Shown: piece after piece, positions 1-9,299 of the stretch
Position numbering within the stretch: the stretch's first letter is position 1
Layout: the number at the start of each line of letters is the position of its first letter
NCBI GenBank assembly: GCA_023212645.1
Contig: JALBYC010000034.1
Location: forward strand, 1-64,000
Direction of reading: 5' to 3'
Source of the DNA: Farysia itapuensis
Taxonomy: Eukaryota > Basidiomycota > Ustilaginomycetes > Ustilaginales > Ustilaginaceae
DNA: 64,000 bases
The notes under the pieces: generated by a model
What the model was told of the DNA's origin: nothing
Databases searched by the model: none
Seen by the model: the letters and a program-made list of their open reading frames with translations, nothing else
Translations under genes and position numbers: made by a program

Positions 1-533
1 CATATATATCCTGTCCTGATAGTCACATCCCTTGGTTAATTCATCTACATTCAACCCAATTCTCAGTGACTCTAACAGCATGATCGGCTTTCGGGATTCG
101 GACGCCATTAGCTCTAGCTCTAGCCCGCCATTGTCAGCCCTGGAAGGCGAAAGGCGCTCTGTTGCATGTGCATGATTTCATTGGGGGTTTTGCATATGGC
201 TATCGATCAAGCGGCACTGCAGCAGTGTTGCGGTGGCGAGTTCGGCGCTGCAGCGGTCCAATTTCGGTGGAGTAAGATTTAAGTTCCCGACTGTCGGAAT
301 CTGCCAGAGCCCATGAAAACAGGCACTGTCACAGATCGATTGGGCCTTGGCTAAGCTTAGCGCCAAAGCGTCTGTCGTACAATGGCTTGCTTGCTTGACT
401 GGTTGATGATGATGATGAAGAAGGAGCTCAACGCTCCAAGCTGACAGCTTTGCCTTTCCCCGCCTTTCCATCTCACCTTCATTCACCATGCCGTTGTTGG
501 TCTGACACCGTCCCCACCCGCTCTCTGCTCAAC
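1..533. other. 5' flank of the first zinc-cluster regulator gene
   Basis: No gene is supported here. Short reading frames on the minus strand lie opposite the promoter and have no recognisable domain. The stretch just before 534 is pyrimidine-rich, as is common in fungal core promoters. It presumably holds the promoter and leader of the downstream regulator. No clear TATA box or known operator was recognised. Confidence 0.5.
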
Positions 534-3500
534 ATGTCGTCCAAATCTACCCCGGATCCCAGTCCCAGTGGGGAAGCAACACAGGCCAATGCTGCAGAGG
601 CTACAGTAGCATCGGGAAAACGCAAACGTCCTCAATCCTGCGATACCTGTCGCGCTCGCAAGATCAAATGCGTTCTGCTCAATGTCGATGGTCTTCAGCC
701 TGGCGCAGACCAACGTTGCGTTCAGTGCAGAGCCATCGACGTCAGATGCACCTTTGACTACGTCCTCAAGCGACCAGGTCCCCATCCTCAGTTTGACAAA
801 GTAGCACGCAAGAATGTACACACCAGGGACAAAGCACATCCGCAAAGCAGCGAAGCGCCGTCATCCAAGCGCGCAACGTCGGCTTCTCATGGTCAAGCAG
901 GTGCTGCTGCTGCATCGACTTCCAGGTTCTTCTCCACTTCGCCCTCCGAACAGCTTCCGTTAAACCACATTGACGATAGCTGGTACAGGGCGCTGTCGCA
1001 GCACAGCTTCACCTCGCCCGGCAATCCTTCGGCAACTCAGACACGTGCATCTTCGTGGAATGGCGCCTCCCTCGATGCCTATCTCAATCAGTCTATGCTG
1101 ACCTTGACCCCTCACATGCCCAGCGTGCCCGCCAATCCAGCTTTTGAAGAGTCTCCGCATGTCCTTGGCATTCATCCTCACTCTGCCGTTGGATCCACCG
1201 TAGCTTCTACCAGCACCCCCTCGAGTCTTGCCAGCCCCTGGCCTGTCTCTACTTCTGCCAGATCTGCTTCCTTCTCACGGCCACCGCCGCATCAGTACGA
1301 TTTTCACCAGCTCGCACAGCATTCTGCTCCATCGCAAAGCCACGTACCGCTACCGTTCCACGAAGATTACGCCGCGATCCCATTGGCTGCTCAGGACCAT
1401 GACACAGCCTCTCAAATCCCTCTTCCGTCTTTCTCACGCGCAGTCTCACCGATACCAAGCTATGCATCTAGTCGCTCGACTGGCACGCCAATACACGCGC
1501 GACTTCCCCATGAGTCATTCAAAGGAAAAGGCAGGTCGAAAGCCGGCAATCGACCCACAAAGGTAGCCAGCCTCCGACCTCGGTCCCTCGACGACATTGC
1601 GCCGAGACAGACTTTCCTCTCCGTCATCTCCCTTTACTTTCACTACTTGTGGCCTCTGCTGCCTATTGTCCACCGTCCTTCGTTCAGCAAGGATCTCTTG
1701 AATCGCAGAGATGAGAGGGACGAAGTCTTTTTGACCTTTGTTCTCAGTCTGACTTCCTACACGCTCATTCAATGCCCCCGGACAGTTCTGCCGGCTTCGT
1801 GGCCGGTGTACAGAAAGCTTCACGGCCTATGTCACCTGGCTTCTCAGCGGCTGCAGTCAAAGGCGTACGATCCACCGCTCCTGCTCCACGTCAATACGCT
1901 TTACTGCGACCATATCTATCTCGGTACAATTGGCAAGACCAATGCTGCCAATGCCGTGCTTGGAGAGGCTATTCGAGTCGCCCTCATGCTCGGTCTACAT
2001 GACGAGACCAACATCGACGCTTTCGCCGCCTCACAGCCCCGCCATTTGGGTGCCAATCTGGTGGAGCGCGAGTTGCGCAAGCGCATGTTTTGGGTGCTGC
2101 ATGGAAGCTCGACGACCATTGCCGTACTGCACAACCAGCCAGTCTTTATTCACGAAGTCGACATCTGTCTCGACGTTCCGCTGGCCGTAGATGAGGAGGC
2201 ACTGACCAAGCCAGTTCGAGACCAATCAGCGCCCAGCATTCTGTGCGGATTCCTTGCAGTCACGCAGTTGCACCAGATCATGCTCGAAGTGCTCGAGTCG
2301 TATCGACGCGATCGTCGCTACCCAACCGAGGACATCCGCGTGATTCAAAGTCGGTTCCGATACCTTGCTGATGCTTCCAAGCGTATCTCGAATGTGTTGG
2401 ACAATATGCCATCTGCACTCCGACGTCCAACCTTTGAGCATGCACCTCCTACACCCGTGCGCAAGCCAGGTACTGCAATGCCGAGCCTTGCAGCTGTCGC
2501 TCAACCGCCGAGTGCACAGGACCCATCGGAACATGCGCTGGATCATCATCGGTTTCCACACACGGCCGCTTGGCCCTGGCCCGCTGACACTTTCACCAAG
2601 CACGATTGGTCCAATCCGCACTCACGTCCACTCGGCGCTTCTTCACCAAAGGGGGGATTGCGCGCGTCAGAAGCGTCTGCTTCGGCTGCTGCAGGTCCTA
2701 GCCTACCAACTGTCATGACACCGACAGCTTTTACTGCCATGCCTAGTGGCGAGCTGTCTGCGCTGGATCAGGTCAATCTCTTCCGTCCATCGCCACCTCC
2801 GACATCTACGCTCATCATTTCACCCATGTGCACCATGCACGCCAATATCATCGTCACCGCGTCACTCATCCGCTTTCTGATGGCCGAGTACCATGCTCTG
2901 GTCAGCCATCGCATTCGCGAGCTGCTGGCTCGCCAGCCTGCGACCGCGCCTGTCGTGATGGATGCGCAAGACGCCGGCGCTGGTTGGCAGGATGCTGCAG
3001 CCAACGTTCTGAGTGCGTTCAACAGCATGCCGCTCGACGCATTGGCGTCCAACGGTCAGAGTCTGATTGACAAGATCATGTACATTGTCTCTTCGCTGCT
3101 CAAGCGCACCTCTGGTAGCGCTCCGTCGATGGGCTATCACTACATGAGCAGTCTGTTGCTCACCCTGACCAAGCTCAGCCAGACACGCATGGATGACAAC
3201 CAGGAGGATGCGGAGCAAGCTTCTGCCGACGAGCGTGGTGATGATACCGGCAACAGCGATGACGATGACGATCAGGGTAGTGACGGCAGCGATGGCAACG
3301 GGTCTGACGATGTCAGCGGTCATCGTGGCGATCAAGACAAGGAACAGCGCGGCAACGACGGTAGGACTGCACAAGACAAGCGCGAGCCTCGTGCTGACCA
3401 CGCACCCTCCAAGTCTGGCCCTTGCGACCAGCACAACAAGGCGCACGAATCAGCTAGCCATGTTCGGGATTCAGACGACGTCTCTTGCTGCCCTTCCCTG

Positions 3501-3686
3501 CCGTCAACGGCGACGACGAGTGTGAACAGCACAGCCTGTAGCACACCAGCCGCCTCGCACTGTCCTACTCCCAGCGCACAGCCCGTCACGCTCAATATCG
3601 CCCAGCTAGTTCAGTCAAAGCCTACCGAGACCCTGCTGGAGTTGACACCCTTCCAGATACCCAACCTGATCGAACACAATGCCTAA
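534..3686 (+). CDS. Zn2Cys6 fungal transcription factor
   Basis: Probable nuclear DNA-binding regulator of about 1,050 residues. A zinc cluster is visible at residues 36-72 (Cys36, 39, 46, 62, 65, 72; spacing C-x2-C-x6-C-x15-C-x2-C-x6-C), preceded by basic KRKRP. A fungal-specific transcription factor middle domain lies around residues 360-560, with the family-typical LWPLLPIVHRPSF. The middle and C-terminus are Ser/Pro-rich, and a strongly acidic Asp/Gly run sits at about residues 886-930. The reading frame is open from 450, but the upstream codons begin with a non-ATG codon. The first in-frame ATG is at 534. The target genes cannot be told from sequence. The next gene, an aldehyde dehydrogenase, lies only 184 bp downstream on the same strand, but linkage alone does not make it a target. 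Confidence 0.9.
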   Translation: MSSKSTPDPSPSGEATQANAAEATVASGKRKRPQSCDTCRARKIKCVLLNVDGLQPGADQRCVQCRAIDVRCTFDYVLKRPGPHPQFDKVARKNVHTRDKAHPQSSEAPSSKRATSASHGQAGAAAASTSRFFSTSPSEQLPLNHIDDSWYRALSQHSFTSPGNPSATQTRASSWNGASLDAYLNQSMLTLTPHMPSVPANPAFEESPHVLGIHPHSAVGSTVASTSTPSSLASPWPVSTSARSASFSRPPPHQYDFHQLAQHSAPSQSHVPLPFHEDYAAIPLAAQDHDTASQIPLPSFSRAVSPIPSYASSRSTGTPIHARLPHESFKGKGRSKAGNRPTKVASLRPRSLDDIAPRQTFLSVISLYFHYLWPLLPIVHRPSFSKDLLNRRDERDEVFLTFVLSLTSYTLIQCPRTVLPASWPVYRKLHGLCHLASQRLQSKAYDPPLLLHVNTLYCDHIYLGTIGKTNAANAVLGEAIRVALMLGLHDETNIDAFAASQPRHLGANLVERELRKRMFWVLHGSSTTIAVLHNQPVFIHEVDICLDVPLAVDEEALTKPVRDQSAPSILCGFLAVTQLHQIMLEVLESYRRDRRYPTEDIRVIQSRFRYLADASKRISNVLDNMPSALRRPTFEHAPPTPVRKPGTAMPSLAAVAQPPSAQDPSEHALDHHRFPHTAAWPWPADTFTKHDWSNPHSRPLGASSPKGGLRASEASASAAAGPSLPTVMTPTAFTAMPSGELSALDQVNLFRPSPPPTSTLIISPMCTMHANIIVTASLIRFLMAEYHALVSHRIRELLARQPATAPVVMDAQDAGAGWQDAAANVLSAFNSMPLDALASNGQSLIDKIMYIVSSLLKRTSGSAPSMGYHYMSSLLLTLTKLSQTRMDDNQEDAEQASADERGDDTGNSDDDDDQGSDGSDGNGSDDVSGHRGDQDKEQRGNDGRTAQDKREPRADHAPSKSGPCDQHNKAHESASHVRDSDDVSCCPSLPSTATTSVNSTACSTPAASHCPTPSAQPVTLNIAQLVQSKPTETLLELTPFQIPNLIEHNA

Positions 3687-3870
3687 ACATACCCGGAACG
3701 CCAGAAGGAAATGCCATCGTAATCGCACCCCGATTTTTCCGATTTGCGTTCGTGCGGCCGAAAAGCGTGTTAGAGTGGTGGAGGTGGAATTGAGCCGCGG
3801 GAAGAAAAGTGAGACGAAAACTTTGGCTGAAAGCGGTACGATGGATTACGACGACGAATAGCCATCGCTC

Positions 3871-5790
3871 ATGGCCAGTCTACCCCGTCTGGCACTACGC
3901 TCACTACCACCAGTCTCTCGATCAACACTCTCGTCGGTAAGTGAAAAGTGCAGGCTACAGGGGACAACACACAGTGCGCCGCCGATGATGAGGACATTCT
4001 TATCATCATGTGAACAATCCAACACCGAGAAGAGGTCCATCAAACCTTGCATCTTGCGGAACGACAGATTAACCAGACTCTGAAGCGCAGTCCCTGTCCG
4101 TGTCGTTGGGTCTCGAACGCAGGATTCGCTGACAACGGGTGCTTGTTTTTGCTTTGTGCTGCAGGTGTTGGGTGCTCGGTTTTACAGTGCGCTTGATCCG
4201 GCAGCGATTGCGTCTCGTGCTAGCAGTATGGCTTCTACATCCAACACTCCTGCCCCTGAACCGACGCTGTTTATCAATGGCAAGTGGGTACATGCAAAGA
4301 CGGGGTACACACGACCCATTACCAACCCGTATGACAATTCGACCATTACTGTGATTGACGAAGCGGGAGCGGACGATGCTCTGGCAGCCATCACATCGGC
4401 AGCCCACTTCTTCCGCACCTCATCCTGGCCACGCAAGACATGCACAGAGCGCTCACCCCTGCTCAGCAAGGTAGCCGACCTGCTCCAGCGCGACAAGGCG
4501 CTGATTGCGGAAATCGAGACGCGAGACACGGGCAAAACGCTCGAAGAGAGCAAAGTCGACGTAGACGACGTCACCAACGTCTTCCGCTTCTACGCCGAAG
4601 AGGCCAAGAAGCTGGATACACCCAAGCAGATCAAGTCGGACGTCATCCCGTCTACCGTGCACAGCCAGACGACGCACCTTCCCGTCGGTGTCTGTGTGCT
4701 GATCGCACCATGGAACTATCCCCTGCTGCAGATTTGCTGGAAAGTAGCACCCGCTCTGGCCACCGGCAATGCGGTCATTATCAAACCGTCCGAAGTGACA
4801 CCCCTGTCGACGGTGCACTTTGTCAAGCTGCTGGTTGAGGCAGGTGCGCCCACTGGGTCCGTACACTTGTTGACCGCCGGTGGGGCGTCGGTCGGACCAA
4901 CGCTGACCGAGCATCCCGACGTCGACCTGGTCTCATTTACGGGTGGACTCGACACGGGCCGTCGTATCATTCAGTCCTGCGCGGGCACGGTGAAGCGCTG
5001 CACGGTCGAGCTGGGCGGTAAGAACCCCAATGTTGTCTTTGGCGATTGTGACCTCGAGTGGGCTATTGACACGGTCGTCACGGCTGTGTTCTTGCACTCG
5101 GGTCAGGTGTGTTCCTCGGGCGCGCGCTTGATTGTCGAGGAGAGTATTGCCGATAAGCTCGTGGCGGGTGTGGTGGAGCGCGCGCGTCGGATCAAGATGG
5201 GCAACGGTATGGATCCCACCTCTGAAACCGGACCGTTGGTCTCCACTGCGCATTTGGCCAAGGTGGAGGCATATGTTGCCCTGGGTGTGCGCGAGGGGGC
5301 CAAACTCCTCGTTGGCGGTAGCCGCCCTGACCCTGCTCACCATCCTGAGCTGGCCAAGGGCAATTTCTTCTGCCCTACCGTACTGGACCACTGCACACGC
5401 ACCATGCGGATCGTGCAGGAGGAAACCTTTGGACCTATCCTCACCGTCGAACGCTTCCCCAACGGCGATGAGGCGCGCGCTGTCCAGCTGGCCAACGACA
5501 CAAAGTACGGCCTTGCCGGCGGCGTTCAGTCTGCCGACGTAGCACGCGCACGTCGCGTCGCCAGCCAGCTCCGCCACGGAACAGTCTGGGTCAACACATA
5601 CGGTTCCTACACCCCCGCCGCCGAATGGGGCGGCTTCGGCCTCAGCGGAAACGGTCGCGAACTAGGCTCAAAAGGTCTCGATGAATACATCGAAACCCGC
5701 CACGAATGGGTCGAATCGCGCCCAACCCCTCCTGGTTGGTTCAAGCCTACAAACCCCCTCCTCCACCCACTCCCCAAATCCAAACTCTAA
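3871..5790 (+). CDS. Aldehyde dehydrogenase, betaine-aldehyde type, with spliced mitochondrial leader
   Basis: NAD(P)-dependent oxidation of an aldehyde to its acid; betaine aldehyde or an aminoaldehyde is a plausible substrate but not proven. The coding sequence is best read as join(3871..3936, 4165..5790), about 563 residues. Exon 1 gives 22 residues rich in Arg and Ser (starting MASLPRLALRSL), joined in phase 0 to VLGARFYSA, which together look like a mitochondrial presequence. The donor is GTAAGT at 3937, the branch-like CGCTGAC is near 4126-4132, and the acceptor is TGCTGCAG. Catalytic Glu304 lies in ELGGKNP and Cys338 in GQVCSSG, 34 residues apart as usual for the superfamily. PWNYPL and EETFGPIL are present, as is a C-terminal EYIETRHEW as in ALDH9/BADH proteins. 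The normal FTGS motif reads FTGG. An internal ATG at 4228 could give a cytosolic form. Confidence 0.88.
3937..4164 (+). other. Intron in the aldehyde dehydrogenase leader
   Basis: A 228-nt phase-0 intron with GTAAGT donor, CTGAC branch-like motif about 35 nt before the 3' end, a pyrimidine-rich tract and a TGCTGCAG acceptor. Splicing joins two segments that together resemble a mitochondrial targeting peptide. Without splicing the exon-1 frame runs to a stop at 4081-4083 without reaching the enzyme. Confidence 0.75.
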
Positions 5791-5882
5791 AGGATCACGG
5801 GAGCATCCGGAGGTTTCCCCTTGAATGAGAGAAGAAAGAAAGAGAATGTCTTTGGATTATACCCTCATCTAGTACGTGCGTG

Positions 5883-5900
5883 CGTGTGTGTGTGTGTGTG
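5883..5900. repeat. (GT)n microsatellite
   Basis: A short GT/GC dinucleotide run in the gap between the convergent ends of the aldehyde dehydrogenase and the Ski8-like gene. It is simple sequence with no further function evident. Confidence 0.8.
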
Positions 5901-5915
5901 CGGGGTGGGAGGGTT

Positions 5916-7220
5916 TCAAATGCCTGCGCTTCGGTAGAAGCGAAGTTTTCCGTCGTTACTGGCAGTGACGAAGCGGGAGGAGGTGCCGAATGCGCCGACC
6001 GAGGTTGGTGCAGCGGTGGCGGTGGCAGTGGAGTCCGCGTCGGGGGGAGGTGGCGCTGGTTGGAAGGCGAATGCGCGGATTGTCTCGATCTCGGTGCACG
6101 TACACACGCACGACTTTGGAGAAACATCGAGATCCCACACACGAACGGACCTGTCCATGGCGATGGACGCGACGAGACGGGAGGCAGCGGTGGGGATGGG
6201 GGAAGCAGCGAGGATCCAACCCTTGTGACCGGTGAGGGTGGCGACAGTCCCACCACCACCACCACCGCTTGGTCGCACCTGGGTCTGAGCGGTGGGCGTG
6301 AGTGCGGATTCTTGCAGGGATCGGATATCGTGTATGGTGATAACGCGGTCGTCGCCGCCGACGTAGAGGTGTCCGGGGGAGAAGCCGAGTGCACGAACGG
6401 GCGCTGGATGGTCAGCGTACTCGTCCACCAGCTCCAACCCCAGCTCGGGAGACCGGCGACAGGCGTAGAGAAACACTTGACCAGTGCTGCACCCGACTGC
6501 AATCAACGACCCCGTCACGTTGTCGATGGCGAGTGAGAGACCAAACACCTCTTTGCGCGCCGATGCCGCGGATGCGGATGCGATGAGTGTGCCAAACTTG
6601 GAGGCGGCGGTGTCTGGACCCGTGCCCGTGCTGTGCAGTGTTAGTTGCGCCCCAGCGCCGACGGATGCAAAGATGGGTAAAGTAGGGTGCAGAACCGTCT
6701 TCCACGCTTCCGATATGCCACCCGGCCCAAAGCCCAGTACCGACTCCAGCTCGGCTTTCAACAACATCCCACCATCTTCAACAGGAAGCGGCAGTAATGG
6801 TGGATCCTGGACTTCCTCCCCCACGTCCGTCTCCTCCGCTGACGAGCCCAGCTGCTGGAACGACGCCATATCCCACAGCGCAATACTGCCATCAATCGCC
6901 GACGTCAGCACCAGACTCGCATCATGATTGGCAGAGATGCAGTGGACCGCCGTCTTGTGTACTCGAGGCAGGGATTTGTAGCACCTCGCGCTGCTAGCAT
7001 CCCACACTTTGACGATGCCCTGGCAGTCTCCCGACAAGACGATCGAGGAGGATGGAGGCCAACACACGGACACCACTGGCGATGTATGCGCCTGTGACGC
7101 AGTCACCTCTTTATCCGAAAGATACTGCAGCGACTAGCATCCACCCAAACATCGACCATAGCAAGAGGGTCAGTGACCGCGCAGCCAGGGGAATCCGCCT
7201 CCGTCTACCGTACTTACCAT
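5916..7220 (-). CDS. WD40 repeat protein, Ski8/WDR61-like
   Basis: Predicted beta-propeller of about 403 residues, the length of yeast Ski8. The WD repeats start with SPVVSVCW and VKVWDA, then IALWDM, a divergent middle, VITIHDI, VRVWDL, and a final repeat ending GKLRFYRSAGI, which resembles the Ski8 C-terminus. Ski8 family members act in the cytoplasmic Ski exosome-adaptor complex and, in many eukaryotes, in the Paf1 complex; this is family knowledge, not seen here. The coding sequence is best read as complement(join(5916..7124, 7218..7220)). Exon 2 has no in-frame ATG near its start, and a perfect GTAAGT donor directly follows an ATG at 7220-7218, giving MYLSDKEVTASQ. It shares a short divergent promoter with the Nup42 gene. 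The ortholog call is moderate because WD40 proteins look alike. Confidence 0.75.
7125..7217 (-). other. Intron directly after the start codon of the Ski8-like gene
   Basis: A 93-nt intron on the minus strand: donor GTAAGT immediately after ATG, branch-like TCACTGAC, acceptor GCTGCAG. It is phase 0, so the first coding exon contains only the ATG. The frame fits only if this ATG is used. Another ATG seven bases upstream would, after splicing, run into a stop after seven codons. Confidence 0.7.
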
Positions 7221-7391
7221 GGTGCATGACGGTGTGGGACAAAGTGGAGAAATTCGTTTTTCGACCGGAAGAAACAACGACGTCCGAGTTCCGACTTCCG
7301 AGAGATGGCGGTGAAACCACACAGACACAGCGCGTTGTTTGGGAGGAAAGGGGGTTGCCTTTGTCCGCAGCACACCGCTCACGTGGAAACC
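7221..7391. promoter_or_regulatory. Shared divergent promoter, Ski8-like gene and NUP42
   Basis: Only 171 bp separate the start codons of the two divergent genes, so the region must carry both promoters and both leaders. An in-frame ATG at 7305 lies upstream of the chosen NUP42 start, so part of the region is also an open frame. No TATA box was recognised. Confidence 0.55.
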
Positions 7392-9101
7392 ATGACGGTG
7401 TGCAAGTTCTTCCTGCAGGGCCGATGCGCGTATGGTAACAACTGCAAGTTTGAGCATCCGCAAGGTGGGGCTGCTGCGCGCAGTGGATCTGGCTTTGGAC
7501 AGACGTCGTCCTTTGCATCTCCCTCGGCGTTTGGATCGTCTACCGCTCCCTCTTCTGCGTTTGGAAGCACGTCTGCTTTTGGCAGTGCGGCTAGTGCGCG
7601 GCCGTCTGCATTTGGCGGTGCAACGGGCTCGGCGTTTGGAGCAGTAGCTGGAGGTGCACAGCAGAGCGCTTTTGGCTCGTCCTCCAGCTTTGGCTCTGCC
7701 GCGCGCACGACTGCGTCTGCATTCGGGTCTGCAGCACCAGGACCATCTGCATTCGGTTCAAGTTCTACCTTTGGTGGTGGCTCTGGATCGGCGTTTGGCT
7801 CAACGAGCACGCCAGCGTCTGCATTTGGATCGCAGTCAAGACCGTCAGCCTTTGGATCGCAAGCAGCACCGTCGGCATTTGGCTCGACATCAACGCCATC
7901 GTTTGGATCCACCTCGACTCCCTCAGCTTTTGGTGCGACTTCGAGCCCTTCTGCCTTTGGCGCGACTTCGAGCCCTTCGGCTTTCGGCGCGGCTTCGACG
8001 TCCTCTGCGTTTGGGGCACCGCGGCCGCCGTCTGCCTTTGGATCCTCGTCCTTTGGGACATCAGCTCCTGCCTCTGTATTTGGCTCAACTACCGCCAATG
8101 CTCCAGCGGCCCATTCTTCCTCAACGTCGTCGACTCTCGCTGCGTTGAATCCCGATGCGACGTTTACAGCCAAGGTGAATCCGTACGCCGACTCGAATTT
8201 GCCAGAAGTAACACTGTCGGCGGATATAATTGCCGAAGAGCTTGGTCCGCATGGTCGACCTCTGTACAAACTCACCGTGTACGGACCGGCGAGGGGGGAG
8301 CCGAACCTGGTTGCGCACAAAGACGTCAGTCCGGACGAGCTCCGCGTCATGGCATATACAGCTCGTGCCTCGGGTCAGGAACAGGCGTATGTGCAGCACG
8401 AGCAGAAACTGTTTGCAGAAGCCGACGATGCGTATCGTCCCTTTGCGAGCAATCCCGGCTCGGCATTGCAACAGTCGCTCCGCAACCGTGCTGAGCGCAA
8501 GAGCCACCGCCAAACAACAGCACCTCCCGCAGCGCCTACCGCCCTTACCGCGCCAGGTGCGCCGAATGTCAGCGCTTTTGGTCAACCGTCGGCGTTTGGC
8601 AGCACACAGCCATCCGCGTTCGGCAGTGCCACATCCACGCCGCCGGTTTCTGCGTTTGGTGGTGTGACTTCAGCATTTGGAGGCAGTAGTGGTACGCCGC
8701 AGCAATCTTCTTCGGCTTTTGGTGGCTCAGCTTTTGGCCAGTCTTCAGCGTTTGGCAGCACTCCTGCGTCCGCTCAGCCTTCTGCATTCGGATCAGCCAC
8801 GACGGGATCGAGCGCGTTTGGCCAGTCTGCCTTTTCCTCACAATCCAACACGCAGCAGAACAACAACAACAATAACGCTCCCTCCGCTTTTGGCGCTGCT
8901 CAAACACTCAGCGCACCATCTGCGTTTGGAACGGGCGCTTCTGCCTTTCAAACAGGCACTAGCAAAGGAATTCAGGACCCTTATGCCGCCAACACGCCAA
9001 AGTCAAGCGACTTGACGGCCGCAGTCCTAGACGCGTTCAAAGCTGATCACTTTGAGTGGGGAGCTGTGCCTCTTGTCGAGCCTCCCATTGACGTCCGATA
9101 A
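7392..9101 (+). CDS. NUP42: FG-repeat nucleoporin, Nup42/NUPL2 type
   Basis: Cytoplasmic-face nuclear pore protein of about 569 residues expected to bind mRNA export receptors and Gle1. The N-terminus is a CCCH zinc finger (MTVCKFFLQGRCAYGNNC..H), as in animal NUPL2/hCG1. This supports the start at 7392 rather than the upstream in-frame ATG at 7305. Residues from about 30 to 250 and again about 395-530 are dense SAFG repeats, the FG domain. Between them is a non-repetitive block. The final 40 residues (starting DPYAANTP, with FEWGAVP) resemble the conserved C-terminal Gle1-binding motif of this family. A short Asn run (nnnnnn) interrupts the second repeat block. Gene order with Ski8 and Rtf1 suggests a general RNA-metabolism neighbourhood, not an operon. 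Confidence 0.85.
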   Translation: MTVCKFFLQGRCAYGNNCKFEHPQGGAAARSGSGFGQTSSFASPSAFGSSTAPSSAFGSTSAFGSAASARPSAFGGATGSAFGAVAGGAQQSAFGSSSSFGSAARTTASAFGSAAPGPSAFGSSSTFGGGSGSAFGSTSTPASAFGSQSRPSAFGSQAAPSAFGSTSTPSFGSTSTPSAFGATSSPSAFGATSSPSAFGAASTSSAFGAPRPPSAFGSSSFGTSAPASVFGSTTANAPAAHSSSTSSTLAALNPDATFTAKVNPYADSNLPEVTLSADIIAEELGPHGRPLYKLTVYGPARGEPNLVAHKDVSPDELRVMAYTARASGQEQAYVQHEQKLFAEADDAYRPFASNPGSALQQSLRNRAERKSHRQTTAPPAAPTALTAPGAPNVSAFGQPSAFGSTQPSAFGSATSTPPVSAFGGVTSAFGGSSGTPQQSSSAFGGSAFGQSSAFGSTPASAQPSAFGSATTGSSAFGQSAFSSQSNTQQNNNNNNAPSAFGAAQTLSAPSAFGTGASAFQTGTSKGIQDPYAANTPKSSDLTAAVLDAFKADHFEWGAVPLVEPPIDVR

Positions 9102-9299
9102 ACTTCTCCTTCCCCACTTGTACTCTAGCATAATGACGACCATATCTGAAAGCAGACAGCATCATGCAAGTTTGAGGAATCGGCTGCATTTCGCGCAGTT
9201 CGGATCCGAAGGTGGAGGTGTTAGGTTGAGAAGGAATCTGCGCAACGTCGATTTCCCACTTCCATCCTTTGCTGTCTACATCCTTTTGGGACACACACG

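Noticed and set aside
178..489. Minus-strand open frame upstream of the first regulator
   Set aside because: No domain, His run comes from simple repeats, and it overlaps the promoter of the plus-strand gene.
5880..6536. Plus-strand frame opposite the Ski8-like gene
   Set aside because: Mirror of a coding strand with WD40 repeats; Gly-rich translation with no domain.
7379..8350. Minus-strand 323-codon frame opposite NUP42
   Set aside because: Its PNAD/PKAEG repeats are only the antisense of the SAFG repeats.
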